Source: Candidatus Latescibacterota bacterium
GTDB lineage: Bacteria > JAAXHH01
Reading direction: 5' to 3'
Assembly (NCBI GenBank): GCA_022821085.1
Contig: JAJEEG010000007.1
Coordinates: 1-64,000, forward strand
Length of the DNA: 64,000 bases
Position numbers and translations under genes: made by a program. Shown here piece after piece: positions 11,135 through 19,402 of this stretch. Position 1 is the stretch's first letter. Every line of letters starts with the position of its first letter. The notes under the pieces were generated by a model, which worked only from the letters and a program-made list of their open reading frames with translations, was not told the DNA's origin and did no database searches.

Positions 11135-11692
11135 ATGCGACTGATACTACTCGGAGTGCCGGGGGCGGGAAAAGGCGAGCAGGCAACGAGGCTGTCGGGG
11201 AAATTCAGCATTCCGCACGTTTCAACAGGCGACCTGTTGCGGCGGGAGATGGAGGAAGGAACCGAGGTCGGGCGCAGGATATCGGAATTCGTGAACCGGG
11301 GCGAACTGGTTTCCGATGCCGTGACGCAGGCCATACTGGAAAACCGATTGCGCGGGGCCGATTGCGCGGCCGGGTTCATCCTGGACGGCTTCCCGCGGAA
11401 CCTGAACCAGGCCGACTTCCTGCAAGCGGCGCTGGAGCGCATGAGCGCCCCCGTGGACGTGGTGCTCAACATCGAGGTGCCCGACGGTACGGTGATCGAC
11501 CGCCTGGCCATGAGGAACCGGCTGGACGACGCGCCGGAGACCATACGGCACCGGCTGAAAGTCTACAGGAAGGTTACGGCGCCGCTCGTCGATTACTACG
11601 ACAGGGCGGGCATTCTGGAACGGATCGACGGCGATGGTTCGCCGGAGGAAGTAACCGAGCGCATACTGACGTGCCTGGCCCGCGAGGCGTAG
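11135..11692 (+). CDS. adk: Adenylate kinase, short-lid form
   Basis: Converts ATP + AMP to 2 ADP. Protein of 185 residues from ATG 11135 (MRLILLGVPGAGKG), placed after GGTGAG; a longer GTG frame from 11054 would add a repetitive, unconserved stretch. NMP-binding STGDLLRREM, FILDGFPRN and the NRLDDAPETI segment are present, the last with the short lid and no zinc site. Odd point: residue 15, almost always threonine in the P-loop GxPGxGKGTQ, is glutamate (GKGEQ). It sits between secY and infA; map, often found here, is absent. Confidence 0.93.
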   Translation: MRLILLGVPGAGKGEQATRLSGKFSIPHVSTGDLLRREMEEGTEVGRRISEFVNRGELVSDAVTQAILENRLRGADCAAGFILDGFPRNLNQADFLQAALERMSAPVDVVLNIEVPDGTVIDRLAMRNRLDDAPETIRHRLKVYRKVTAPLVDYYDRAGILERIDGDGSPEEVTERILTCLAREA

Positions 11693-11770
11693 ACCGGGCC
11701 AAGCGGACCGGAAACCGATCATGGCCGACGCGGCAGCGAGGCGCGGCCGAACGGTGAGAGGTTGTAACCC

Positions 11771-11989
11771 ATGCCGAAAGAACCCCCGGTACAGGTGGAA
11801 GGTACGGTGGTGGAGCCTTTGCCCAATGCGTCATTTCGCGTTGAACTGGAAAACGGCCACAGGGTCCTGGCCCATATATCCGGCAAAGTACGCATGAACT
11901 TCATTAAGATCCTGCCGGGCGACAAGGTCATGGTGGAACTGTCGCCTTACGATCTGACACGCGGCCGGATTACCTATCGTTACAAGTAA
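11771..11989 (+). CDS. infA: Translation initiation factor IF-1
   Basis: A 72-residue OB-fold protein that blocks the A site during initiation. Seen: [40 protein letters not shown] and [17 protein letters not shown], matching the family end to end. Residue 2 is proline and the first few residues (PKEPPV) are less usual. It opens the alpha operon segment. Confidence 0.97.
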   Translation: MPKEPPVQVEGTVVEPLPNASFRVELENGHRVLAHISGKVRMNFIKILPGDKVMVELSPYDLTRGRITYRYK

Positions 11990-12073
11990 GCCCGGGCAAG
12001 GCTGCATCCGGGGCAAGGTAACGACGGAGAACCCGGCGCAAGCGGAAACGAACCGCAACACGAGGACCGGAAG

Positions 12074-12187
12074 ATGAAAGTACGCGCATCGGTAAAGAAA
12101 ATCTGTGAACACTGCAAGGTCATCCGCCGCAGGGGCGTCGTGCGAGTGCTCTGTCGCAACCCGCGCCACAAGCAGCGGCAGGGATAG
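12074..12187 (+). CDS. rpmJ: 50S ribosomal protein L36
   Basis: A 37-residue protein: [20 protein letters not shown] then [15 protein letters not shown]. The zinc ligands of type-1 L36 (C11, C14, C27, H32) are all present. Usual place between infA and rpsM. Its start lies 84 nt after infA behind GAGGACCGGAAG. Confidence 0.95.
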   Translation: MKVRASVKKICEHCKVIRRRGVVRVLCRNPRHKQRQG

Positions 12188-12214
12188 CAACGACCCGTTG
12201 CCAAGGAGGGCAAG

Positions 12215-12589
12215 GTGGCACGTATCGCCGGAATCGATCTGCCTCGCGACAAGCGCGTGGAGATCGGAATCACCTACATTTTCGGAATCGGACTGACAAC
12301 CGCCCGCAAGGTGCTCGACGCGACCGGCATCGATCCGGAGACCCGCGTCCGGGACCTGACCGACCGGGAGATCACGAAGCTCCGCCAGAGCATCGAAAAC
12401 GATTACCAGGTCGAAGGCGCGCTGCGCGGCGACATCACGTTCAACATAAGGCGACTGATGGATATCGGTTGTTACCGGGGCCTGCGCCACCGCCGCGGGC
12501 TGCCGGTGCGGGGACAACGGACCCGTACGAATTCCCGGATACGCAAGGGACCGCGGCGCACCATCGGTGCGAAGCGCAAGAAGACGTAG
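12215..12589 (+). CDS. rpsM: 30S ribosomal protein S13
   Basis: Protein of 124 residues starting at GTG after AAGGAGGGCAAG. S13 bridges to the 50S and contacts P-site tRNA with its basic tail. [40 protein letters not shown] and the terminal [13 protein letters not shown] are all conserved. Confidence 0.97.
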   Translation: MARIAGIDLPRDKRVEIGITYIFGIGLTTARKVLDATGIDPETRVRDLTDREITKLRQSIENDYQVEGALRGDITFNIRRLMDIGCYRGLRHRRGLPVRGQRTRTNSRIRKGPRRTIGAKRKKT

Positions 12590-12619
12590 CGAGTAACTTA
12601 AAACCGTGGAGGTAGAAGG

Positions 12620-13015
12620 TTGGCTAATGCAAGACGAAGCCGCGCCCGGAGACGAGACCGGCATGTGGACTCCATAGGCGTGGCCCATATCAAGGCGACG
12701 TTCAACAATACGATCGTTACCCTCGCCGATCTGCAGGGACACACGATCAGCTGGTCGAGCGGCGGCAAGGGAGGCACGTTCCGCAACTCCCGTAAGAGTA
12801 CGCCGTTTGCCGCGCAGATCGCCGCGGAAGCCGCGGCGAAGGAAGCCATCGAACTGGGACTGAAGCGCGTCGAGGTCTGGGTGAAGGGACCCGGCGCCGG
12901 CCGCGAATCGGCCATTCGGGCCCTGCAAGCCGCGGGTCTCGAGATTTCCGCTATCAAGGACGTTACACCTATTCCCCACAACGGATGCCGGCCTCCGAAA
13001 AGACGTCGCGTCTGA
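12620..13015 (+). CDS. rpsK: 30S ribosomal protein S11
   Basis: Protein of 131 residues starting at TTG 9 nt after GGAGG. S11 is on the 30S platform near the mRNA exit. [16 protein letters not shown], the [20 protein letters not shown] region and the C-terminal [18 protein letters not shown] are signature segments. Confidence 0.97.
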   Translation: MANARRSRARRRDRHVDSIGVAHIKATFNNTIVTLADLQGHTISWSSGGKGGTFRNSRKSTPFAAQIAAEAAAKEAIELGLKRVEVWVKGPGAGRESAIRALQAAGLEISAIKDVTPIPHNGCRPPKRRRV

Positions 13016-13097
13016 TCGTGAATCAACGGGCGGACGCCGGGGCCTGAATTGGCCCGCCTGGCGCAGGCCGCCCGGCTCGAGCGTGATAGGAGAGAAC

Positions 13098-13727
13098 ATG
13101 TCTCGTTATACGGACGCCAACTGTCGTATCTGCCGACGGGAAGGCGTGAAGTTGTTCCTGAAAGGCGATCGGTGCTTTTCCGAGAAATGCGCGGTGGACC
13201 GCCGCGCTTTCCCGCCGGGCCAGCATGGTTCCGTCGGGCGCAGGAAACCCACGGAATACGGGCTTCGCCTGCGTGAAAAGCAGAAGACGCGCAAGACGTA
13301 CGGAATCGGCGAAGGACAGTTCCGCTCGTACTTCGTGAAGGCGGCCCGGACCAAGGGCAACACGGGCGAACGCCTCCTGCAGCTGCTCGAAACCCGGCTG
13401 GACAACATCGTGTACCGCCTCGGTTTCGCGCCGTCGCGCAAAGCAGCCCGCCAGCTGGTCCGCCATCGCCATATCGTGGTGAACAACCGCATCGTCAATA
13501 TCCCCTCGTACATCGTCCGTACGGGTGAAACCATACAGGTCAAGGAGAAGAGCCGCCAGCTCGACTGCATTCACGCTTCCTTAAGCGCCGCGAACCAGCG
13601 GCCGGCGGTAAACTGGCTGGACCTGGACAAGACCACGCTGGCCGGACGGCTGCTGGAAGCCCCGATCCGGGAGAATATACCGACACCTGTACAGGAACAG
13701 TTGATCATCGAGTTGTATTCGAAGTAG
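13098..13727 (+). CDS. rpsD: 30S ribosomal protein S4, zinc-binding form
   Basis: Protein of 209 residues. S4 nucleates 30S assembly. The N-terminal CRICRREG and later Cys residues in [14 protein letters not shown] form the C+ zinc-binding site; the S4 domain ([23 protein letters not shown] split across its first helices) follows. ATG 13098 is chosen after GGAGAGAAC; the in-frame GTG at 13083 would put the binding site inside the reading frame. Confidence 0.96.
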   Translation: MSRYTDANCRICRREGVKLFLKGDRCFSEKCAVDRRAFPPGQHGSVGRRKPTEYGLRLREKQKTRKTYGIGEGQFRSYFVKAARTKGNTGERLLQLLETRLDNIVYRLGFAPSRKAARQLVRHRHIVVNNRIVNIPSYIVRTGETIQVKEKSRQLDCIHASLSAANQRPAVNWLDLDKTTLAGRLLEAPIRENIPTPVQEQLIIELYSK

Positions 13728-13787
13728 GGCCGTGACACTGCCATCCACGTGTTCACTCGAAGCGCGCGACGAGGGGCAACATACGCT

Positions 13788-14777
13788 ATGAAATTAAAGA
13801 ATTTCCAGATGCCGAGAGGCGTCTTAGTCGAAGACGATACGGTAACCGATGGCTACACCAAGTTCGTGATCGAGCCGCTGGAGCGGGGATTCGGGACGAC
13901 GATCGGTAACTCCATCCGGAGGGTCCTGCTCTCCTCCCTGCCCGGAGCGGCCGTGGTCGGCGTCCGGATCGACGGCGTCGCCCACGAGTTCTCCACCATG
14001 CCCAACGTGGTGGAAGACGTGGCCGAGATCATCCTGAACCTCAAGGAACTGCGGCTCATCCTGCACAGCGACGAGCCCAAGACGCTGATGCTCGAAGCGG
14101 AAGGCAAGGGCGACGTTACCGCCGAAGACATACAGACGGACGCCGACGTGGAGATCCTCAATCCGGACCGTCATATCGCGTCCCTGGACGAGGGCGGACA
14201 GTTGCGCATGGAGATCCACGTCGACAGCGGCCGGGGATACGTGATCGCCGAGCAGAACAAGATACCGGACCAGCCCATCGGCGTGATCCCCATGGACGCC
14301 ATGTTCTCCCCGGTAACGCGCGTGAATTTCCAGGTGGAGAACACGCGGATCGGCCAGCGCACGGACTACGACCGGCTCGTGCTGGAAATCTGGACCGACG
14401 CCAGCGTGGGTCCCCAGGACGCCCTGTCCACCGCGTCCCAGATCCTGCGGAACCACCTCCAGCTGTTCATCTCCATTGACGATCAGTTCATCTCCGAGCC
14501 CGAAGAGGAAGTAGACGAGAAGGCCGAAGAGATCAAGAAGCTGCTGCAGATGAACGTGGAGGAACTGGAACTGTCCGTCCGCTCCAGCAACTGCCTGCGC
14601 GCGGCGGACATCAAGACGCTGGCGGACCTGGTGCAGAAGAGCGAGACCGAGATGCTGAAATACCGGAACTTCGGCCGCAAGTCGCTGACCGAGCTGAGCC
14701 AGATCCTCCAGGAGATGGAACTTGGTTTCGGCATGGATATCGAAGAGTACGTCGAGGTAGAAGCGGAAAACACGTAA
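13788..14777 (+). CDS. rpoA: RNA polymerase alpha subunit
   Basis: Protein of 329 residues. The N-terminal dimerisation domain shows [20 protein letters not shown] and [18 protein letters not shown]; the C-terminal domain (about 255-325) has [20 protein letters not shown] and LGRKS-like [10 protein letters not shown], which contacts UP elements and activators. ATG 13788 ([11 protein letters not shown]) is chosen over a GTG 39 nt upstream. A perfect palindrome lies just after the stop. Confidence 0.97.
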   Translation: MKLKNFQMPRGVLVEDDTVTDGYTKFVIEPLERGFGTTIGNSIRRVLLSSLPGAAVVGVRIDGVAHEFSTMPNVVEDVAEIILNLKELRLILHSDEPKTLMLEAEGKGDVTAEDIQTDADVEILNPDRHIASLDEGGQLRMEIHVDSGRGYVIAEQNKIPDQPIGVIPMDAMFSPVTRVNFQVENTRIGQRTDYDRLVLEIWTDASVGPQDALSTASQILRNHLQLFISIDDQFISEPEEEVDEKAEEIKKLLQMNVEELELSVRSSNCLRAADIKTLADLVQKSETEMLKYRNFGRKSLTELSQILQEMELGFGMDIEEYVEVEAENT

Positions 14778-14779
14778 TC

Positions 14780-14803
14780 GAATGACCTGCGCGCAGGTCA
14801 TTC
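14780..14803. repeat. Perfect 24-bp palindrome between rpoA and rplQ
   Basis: Arms GAATGACCTG and CAGGTCATTC flank a central CGCG; the whole 24 bp is its own reverse complement. It begins two bases after the rpoA stop. As RNA it makes a 10-bp stem with a 4-nt loop, but no T-run follows, so it is not a standard terminator and transcription must pass to reach rplQ. It may be an mRNA-stability or processing hairpin or a protein-binding site. Confidence 0.7.
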
Positions 14804-14829
14804 CGGCAGTCTGGACAGGAGTATCAGGA

Positions 14830-15282
14830 ATGCGACATCGAAAGCAGGGGCGCGGTCTCAGCCGCTCACCCAGTCACCGCAAGGCGATGCTAAACAACCT
14901 GGCCACATCGGTGCTGGACACGGAACGCGTGCAGACCACCACGGCGAAGGCCAAGGAAGTGCGCCGCCTCGTGGAACGGCTCATCACCTTCGGAAAACGC
15001 AGAGACCTGCACGCCCGTCGGCAGGTGCTGCGGGTCATCCGCAACGAATCCGTGGTCGCGAAGCTGTTCGGTCCGCTGGCCGACCGCTATGCCGACCGGC
15101 CCGGCGGATACACGCGCATCGTACGCATCGGGCACCGGCAGGGCGACGCCGCCGACATGTCGATACTAGAGTTGATCGACCGGGAGGGTCCGGCGGAGGA
15201 CCAGGCCGACCAGAAGGCGGAAGAAAAGCAAGAAGACACGACGGAGGAGGAAGACGGCGCGGAGGAGAAAGAGACCAGCTGA
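14830..15282 (+). CDS. rplQ: 50S ribosomal protein L17, with acidic tail
   Basis: The L17 core (MRHRKQGRGLSRSPSHRKAM, then VQTTTAKAKEVRRLVERLIT) ends near residue 115 with RIGHRQGDAADMSILELID. About 30 further residues form a strongly acidic tail (EDQADQKAEEKQEDTTEEE and onward), giving 150 residues against about 120 for the simple form. An in-frame ATG at 14782 lies inside the palindrome and is not used here. Last gene of the ribosomal operon. Confidence 0.95.
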   Translation: MRHRKQGRGLSRSPSHRKAMLNNLATSVLDTERVQTTTAKAKEVRRLVERLITFGKRRDLHARRQVLRVIRNESVVAKLFGPLADRYADRPGGYTRIVRIGHRQGDAADMSILELIDREGPAEDQADQKAEEKQEDTTEEEDGAEEKETS

Positions 15283-15400
15283 CAGGCCCCCGCGGCCATG
15301 ACCCGCGACCGCGACCCGGCCGGTAAGGGCGGGCAGGGAGGCCGGCCGGCACGGGTCGGCACTCCTCGGCGTGGAACTTCCGAAATCGTTATAGCACAGT

Positions 15401-15436
15401 AAAAGGCGGCAACCCGGTGCGGTTGCCGCCTTTTTC
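15401..15436. terminator. Bidirectional intrinsic terminator after rplQ and amt
   Basis: Stem AAAAGGCGGCAACC pairs with GGTTGCCGCCTTTTT around the loop CGGTGC. It has a T-run on the + strand and an A-run that becomes a T-run on the - strand, so it can stop both the ribosomal operon and the convergent amt gene, which ends at 15461. Confidence 0.9.
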
Positions 15437-15460
15437 GTTGTGGGACGCGAGGCGCGTCGA

Positions 15461-16870
15461 TTACTGGTCTTCGTCCTGTTCCTCGGGCATGAGCACGAAC
15501 TCGGGATAGGCCTCGATACCGAGTTCCGCCACGTCCTGCCCGAGCCGTTCGACCTGGCTCGTCACCCGGGCGGTCATGACCACGTCGATCAGCTTCCACA
15601 GTACCCAGGAGACCAGGAAGACGAAGGCGCCGATCGCGAGGATGCCGATCAGTTGAACGCCGACGTTGCCACCGCTCACGATGCACACCGCCAGTGTGCC
15701 CCAGATGCCCGCGAAGAGGTGGGCCGGCACGGCGCCGACCACGTCGTCGATCTTCACCGATTCCAGCAGTTTCATGCCAAGCGTGCAGACGACGCCGCCG
15801 ATCGCCCCGATGATGATGGCCCAGTAGTGCTGGACCATGTCGGGCCCCGCGGTGATCGAGACCAGGCCCGCGATGGCGCCGTTCAGGCAAGCGAACAGAT
15901 CGGTGCGGCCGAAGACGGGCCGCGCGCAGAAGAGCGCCATGAGCGCGCCGGCCGCGGCGGCCAGGTTGGTATTGACCAGCACGTGGCTCATGGCCACGGC
16001 GTCCAGTGGGCTGCCCAGGGCCAGCTGCGAACCGCCGTTGAACCCGAACCACCCGAGCCAGAGGATGAAGACGCCCAGGGTCACCACCAGCACGTTGGAA
16101 GGCGGGGTGGACTTGACCGAACCGTCCTTGCGGTACTTGCCGAGCCTGGGCCCGACGACGATCAGGCCGGCCAGGGCCGCCCAGCCGCCCGTGCTGTGGA
16201 CGATGGTGGAGCCCGCGAAGTCCTTGAATCCCATCTGGCTGAGCCATCCCTCGCCCCAGGTCCACGCGCCGACGATGGGATAGATGACCCCGGTGAGCAC
16301 GAGGACGAAGATGAAGAACGACCAGAGCTTGACTCTTTCCGCCAGCGCGCCTGATACGATGGACGCGGCCGTGGCTACGAAGACCATCTGGAAGAACCAG
16401 TCCGACATGGTGGAATAGCCCAGCGCGATCACTTCGGCGGCGGCGCTCTCCGAACCGTTGACCAGGGCGATCTCGTCCGTCGTCGGGCCGTAGCCGATCG
16501 AGAAGGATCCGATGTAGCTCCCCACGTCGACGTACATGAGATTGTAGCCGACCAAATAGTAGGCGATCCCGGCGATGGAATAGAGGCCGATGTTCTTCAG
16601 GCAGATCATGGAGGCGTTCTTGGTCCGCACGGAACCCGATTCCAGCATGGTGAAGCCCGCGCACATCCACATCACCAGGGCGCCCCAGAGCATGAACGAA
16701 ATGGTGTTGAACACGAACTGGTCCGGCGCCTCGACCGCGATGCTTTCGTGCTCGGCCAGGGCGTACGCGGTCCCGGCGCCGCAGACCACGGCGGCCAGCA
16801 CGGCCAGCAGTTTCACGGCCGAGATACCGCGGAGCCTGTGTGAGGAGAGGTGGCTGAAGAATGCGCGCAT
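15461..16870 (-). CDS. amt: Ammonium transporter, Amt/MEP/Rh family
   Basis: A 469-residue protein with a cleavable-type N-terminal hydrophobic segment (LLAVLAAVVCGAGTAYALAE) followed by about eleven membrane helices; it conducts ammonium across the inner membrane. Family signature DFAGSTIVHSTGGWAAL is present, as are conserved pore histidines. ATG 16870 is chosen because GGGAG stands 8 nt before it; the open frame extends 20 codons further without support. The cytoplasmic tail ends LGIEAYPEFVLMPEEQDEDQ. No glnB/glnK gene is adjacent, unlike the common pairing. Confidence 0.95.
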   Translation of the reverse strand: MRAFFSHLSSHRLRGISAVKLLAVLAAVVCGAGTAYALAEHESIAVEAPDQFVFNTISFMLWGALVMWMCAGFTMLESGSVRTKNASMICLKNIGLYSIAGIAYYLVGYNLMYVDVGSYIGSFSIGYGPTTDEIALVNGSESAAAEVIALGYSTMSDWFFQMVFVATAASIVSGALAERVKLWSFFIFVLVLTGVIYPIVGAWTWGEGWLSQMGFKDFAGSTIVHSTGGWAALAGLIVVGPRLGKYRKDGSVKSTPPSNVLVVTLGVFILWLGWFGFNGGSQLALGSPLDAVAMSHVLVNTNLAAAAGALMALFCARPVFGRTDLFACLNGAIAGLVSITAGPDMVQHYWAIIIGAIGGVVCTLGMKLLESVKIDDVVGAVPAHLFAGIWGTLAVCIVSGGNVGVQLIGILAIGAFVFLVSWVLWKLIDVVMTARVTSQVERLGQDVAELGIEAYPEFVLMPEEQDEDQ

Positions 16871-16934
16871 AGAATGATCTCCCGGCTGACACCGATGATG
16901 GCAGGTGAGATGGTGGTATATTCGGGACAAAAAC

Positions 16935-16948
16935 TGTTCAGTAGAACA
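16935..16948. promoter_or_regulatory. Small inverted repeat upstream of amt
   Basis: TGTTC-agta-GAACA lies about 65 nt upstream of the amt start, within an AT-rich stretch that is likely the promoter region. It could be an operator half-site pair. No clear -24/-12 sigma-54 promoter was seen. Weak support: one short symmetric site only. Confidence 0.3.
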
Positions 16949-17068
16949 ATATGGTTAGCGGAACAAAGTTTATACTACAGGCGCGGTTATTCCGCGTCAA
17001 GAATGAATCAATGTCCCGCGCCTGGCTTCCAAGTGGGCGTCGCTTCCAACCGGCGCTGCTGAATTGAA

Positions 17069-17704
17069 TCATCCCAAACCATACCATCGCGACATCTGGT
17101 CCGTGAAAATGTTCTGCCCGCCGTGGCTCGGGTGACGCACGGCCAGGGGATCGCATCGACCGAACAGGCGGTTGGCCGTCAAGGCCGCGTCTCTACCCAC
17201 GGCCACGATCGTGGAAGGCGCCAGCATCCGGACGAGCAGGGAAAGGATCTCTTCTCCCGCCGCGCGCTCCCGTGCGTTGTGCTTTCTGTTGCTGAAAGGA
17301 TCGCCCGGGTCGTGGGGGTGCAGAGGGAATACGTTCCAAAGAAATACAGGCGCGTCTATACGGGACAGCACGTTCCAGATTGCACGGGCCGATCGTTCGC
17401 CGGCCATGCCGCCCCGGGTCGGGCTTTGAACGGCCAACCCCCATCTCCGCCCGTGTTCGGGGAGGTGGTCGTCGTCCGTGAAGGCCAGGCCCGTCCGCCT
17501 GCCGCCTCGATAGCCGATATCTCGGCCGATCCACAGCGCGTCTACCGGCCGCTCACGCGCCGCCTCGAGTACGGACCGCAGGATCCTTGATCGCCGCTTC
17601 GGGGCGTCCGCCAGGTCGTAGACGGGGCAGCGGTCCACGTACGGGTTGAACGCGTGATCGAATTCGAGTTGCTGCAGGGATTTAACGAACGAGGCGGGGG
17701 TCAT
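17069..17704 (-). CDS. Uracil-DNA glycosylase superfamily protein
   Basis: Protein of 211 residues. The segment DALWIGRDIGYRGGRRTGLAF resembles the motif-1 region of UDG-superfamily enzymes, and the C-terminal VRHPSHGGQNIF carries the HPS motif that inserts into DNA. NPYVDRCPVYDLADAPKRR at the N-terminus is typical of a little-studied branch annotated as UDG-like. Likely removes damaged bases from DNA; the exact substrate is unknown. It lies 23 nt downstream of the Fic gene on the same strand, so the two are probably cotranscribed. No good Shine-Dalgarno is seen. Confidence 0.75.
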   Translation of the reverse strand: MTPASFVKSLQQLEFDHAFNPYVDRCPVYDLADAPKRRSRILRSVLEAARERPVDALWIGRDIGYRGGRRTGLAFTDDDHLPEHGRRWGLAVQSPTRGGMAGERSARAIWNVLSRIDAPVFLWNVFPLHPHDPGDPFSNRKHNARERAAGEEILSLLVRMLAPSTIVAVGRDAALTANRLFGRCDPLAVRHPSHGGQNIFTDQMSRWYGLG

Positions 17705-17727
17705 GGTGGGCGGTAGTCAGGAAGCTG

Positions 17728-18891
17728 CTATACTTCGGTTCCCTCGTTGAGCATCGCCAGGTACCTGTCGTAGACGTATAGCCGGTTGCGGCGCCTTCCC
17801 GTGATTTCCCGGGCGATACCGAGTCTGACCAGAGACTCCATCGCCGTAGCCGTAGCCTGGAATGATAGACCTGTCTCCTCGCGGGCGACGGCAAGGGACA
17901 GAAGTAAATGTGATTTCAAGGCTTCATGTACGCGTAAAGCTGATCCTGCTCTTCTGCCCGCGGATTCTTCGATCCGGTTTCGATCTCTTCTGAACATCTT
18001 GTTCAACTGTTCAACCGTGCCGACGGCTCCTTCAGCCGTCAGTTTAACCCCTTCGAGAAAAAAAGTGAGCCATGCTTCCCAGTTTCCGGTAAGGCGTACT
18101 TTGTTAAGCAACTCGTAGTACTCGCTGCGATGCTGCTTGAAGTACAGGCTCAGATACAGCATGGGTTGATGCAGTATCCCCGCGTGGCATAACAACATCG
18201 TAATAAGCAACCTGCCCACTCGGCCATTGCCATCGAGAAAAGGGTGAATCGTTTCAAACTGCACATGGGCGAGTCCCGCTCGAAGCAACACCGGCAACCC
18301 GTCGTCCGTCGCGTGCAGAAAACGCTCTAGTGAAGCCATGCAGTCCTGCACTACGGTGTGCGGCGGGGGTACATAGATGGCGTTGCCGGGACGAGTACCT
18401 CCAATCCAGTTCTGCGACCGCCGGAACTCGCCCGGCGATTTCGTACTGCCACGACCGTGTGACAGGAGTATTCCATGTGTTTCACGAATCAATCGATTCG
18501 ATAACGGGAAATTGTTGTTCAGACGTTTCAGTCCATGTTCCATCGCCGCGACATAATTCGAAACTTCATGCACATCGGCGTCGGGTGCGCCAGGTGCATC
18601 CTCGAGTTCGAAGAGCAGGAGATCGGATAACGAGGACTGCGTTCCTTCGATCTGGGATGAGAGCACGGCTTCTTTACGCACATAGGTATACAGAAAGAGT
18701 GCTTCATCGGGCAAAAGCACGGTAATGCTGTCCAGCCGTCCCAGGGCGTGTACCGCGGATTCGAGCAACTGTTGCAGCGGTCCGTCCAGGTCCAGACCCG
18801 GCTCCGGGGGCAAGGGATTTGGGACAAAGGCCTTTACCGTTTCGCCATCTATGGTCAAACGGTCATAGGTACCGGTCAGTCCTCGTTCCAT
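17728..18891 (-). CDS. Fic family AMP-transferase with winged-helix C-terminus
   Basis: Protein of 387 residues. The Fic motif HPFLDGNGRVGR is at 216-227 and is intact (catalytic His216), so it should transfer AMP or a related group to a protein hydroxyl. An inhibitory motif of type (S/T)xxxE(G/N) is at 78-83 (SSQIEG), placed N-terminal to the Fic core, which makes it a class II, self-inhibited enzyme. The C-terminal 80 residues look like a winged-helix DNA-binding domain (LSFQATATAMESLVRLGIAR and a basic RRRNRLYVYDRY). A 12-bp inverted repeat 46-82 nt upstream could be its operator. It heads a probable two-gene unit with the UDG-like gene. Confidence 0.9.
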   Translation of the reverse strand: MERGLTGTYDRLTIDGETVKAFVPNPLPPEPGLDLDGPLQQLLESAVHALGRLDSITVLLPDEALFLYTYVRKEAVLSSQIEGTQSSLSDLLLFELEDAPGAPDADVHEVSNYVAAMEHGLKRLNNNFPLSNRLIRETHGILLSHGRGSTKSPGEFRRSQNWIGGTRPGNAIYVPPPHTVVQDCMASLERFLHATDDGLPVLLRAGLAHVQFETIHPFLDGNGRVGRLLITMLLCHAGILHQPMLYLSLYFKQHRSEYYELLNKVRLTGNWEAWLTFFLEGVKLTAEGAVGTVEQLNKMFRRDRNRIEESAGRRAGSALRVHEALKSHLLLSLAVAREETGLSFQATATAMESLVRLGIAREITGRRRNRLYVYDRYLAMLNEGTEV

Positions 18892-18936
18892 TACATGGTT
18901 CCCTGTTCACTATTCAACTTAAAGGAATTATCATCT

Positions 18937-18973
18937 CCGTTATTCTAATTTGGTACGTAATTTAGAATAACGG
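18937..18973. promoter_or_regulatory. Inverted repeat upstream of the Fic gene
   Basis: Perfect 12-bp arms CCGTTATTCTAA and TTAGAATAACGG around a 13-nt AT-rich spacer, 46 nt upstream of the Fic start. Position and symmetry suggest an operator overlapping the promoter, possibly bound by the winged-helix domain of the Fic protein itself. A related, imperfect inverted repeat occurs at 21282-21316. Confidence 0.5.
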
Positions 18974-18975
18974 TC

Positions 18976-19040
18976 ATCGATCCGCAAGTCGAATCATCCG
19001 AAATCGCACTTCGATCCAGTGACGAAGGGTTGGTTCTGCT
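18976..19040 (+). repeat. Dispersed 65-bp repeat, copy A
   Basis: About 85% identical by eye to 21191-21255; the first 29 bases (ATCGATCCGCAAGTCGAATC and on) are identical. Both copies lie beside an AT-rich TTATTC inverted repeat and together bracket the first collagen-like lipoprotein gene. Confidence 0.65.
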
Positions 19041-19095
19041 AAACAAGATTAAGAAGTCGGTCCTCCCACCCAACTCGCTGTCCCCGGTGTTTCCC

Positions 19096-19150
19096 AAGCC
19101 TGTCGTATCCGAACATCCCTGACGTTTTCTTTCCTGACTTATTCCCCAGC
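19096..19150 (+). repeat. Degenerate 20-nt repeats upstream of lipoprotein copy 1
   Basis: Three decayed units, for example CCTGTCGTATCCGAA, CCCTGACGTTTTC and CCTGACTTATTCCC, match the consensus TCCTACCTGACGTATCCGAT seen in longer arrays upstream of copies 2, 4 and 6. Like those at copies 4 and 6, it ends at a CCAGCA segment. Confidence 0.45.
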
Positions 19151-19237
19151 AAGAAACAGTACGTAGCGCCCTATCGCATAGGCTTCGAGCGAGGAATCTA
19201 CGTACCTCCCGCGACCCGAATCCAATACTCGATTTAT

Positions 19238-19402
19238 TCATATTTAACTGAAAAAGTGCCCGATACGGCCCTGAAATCCGAGCAGTCTTGAGCCAAGTAA
19301 TTTTAGTCAACCGACTGTATTTCGTGGGAAAGGAGGCGATATAGGCAAGTCTCGTGTTTTCGTCATTCCTTTTAGAAGTGTTTCCATAAACGGGAGAACA
19401 CA
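19238..19402 (+). promoter_or_regulatory. Conserved 5' leader of collagen-like lipoprotein copy 1
   Basis: Begins TCATATTTAACTGAAAAAGT and runs to the start codon. Shared with copies 2, 4, 5 and 6. A strong AAAGGAGG (19329-19336) is followed by CGATATAG with no start codon, about 70 nt before the real ATG; the downstream TCCTTTT (19367-19373) can pair with it. The true ribosome-binding site is ACGGGAGAACACA directly before the ATG. Promoter position is unknown. Confidence 0.6.

Noticed and set aside
11693-11770. A missing or broken map gene between adk and infA
   Set aside because: The 78-bp gap is too short and carries no remnant; the gene is simply elsewhere or absent here.
15087-16892. 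Very long open frames antisense or shifted to real genes, for example a 601-codon frame over amt
   Set aside because: High GC keeps alternate frames open. The amt frame gives a complete transporter; the others are Arg/Gly/His-rich without motifs.
16900-17000. Sigma-54 promoter for amt
   Set aside because: No GG-N10-GC pair at -24/-12 spacing could be found upstream of the gene.
19329-19402. Leader peptide in the 5' UTR translated from AAAGGAGG
   Set aside because: No start codon at proper distance, and the short GTG/TTG frames after it differ in length and sequence among copies.
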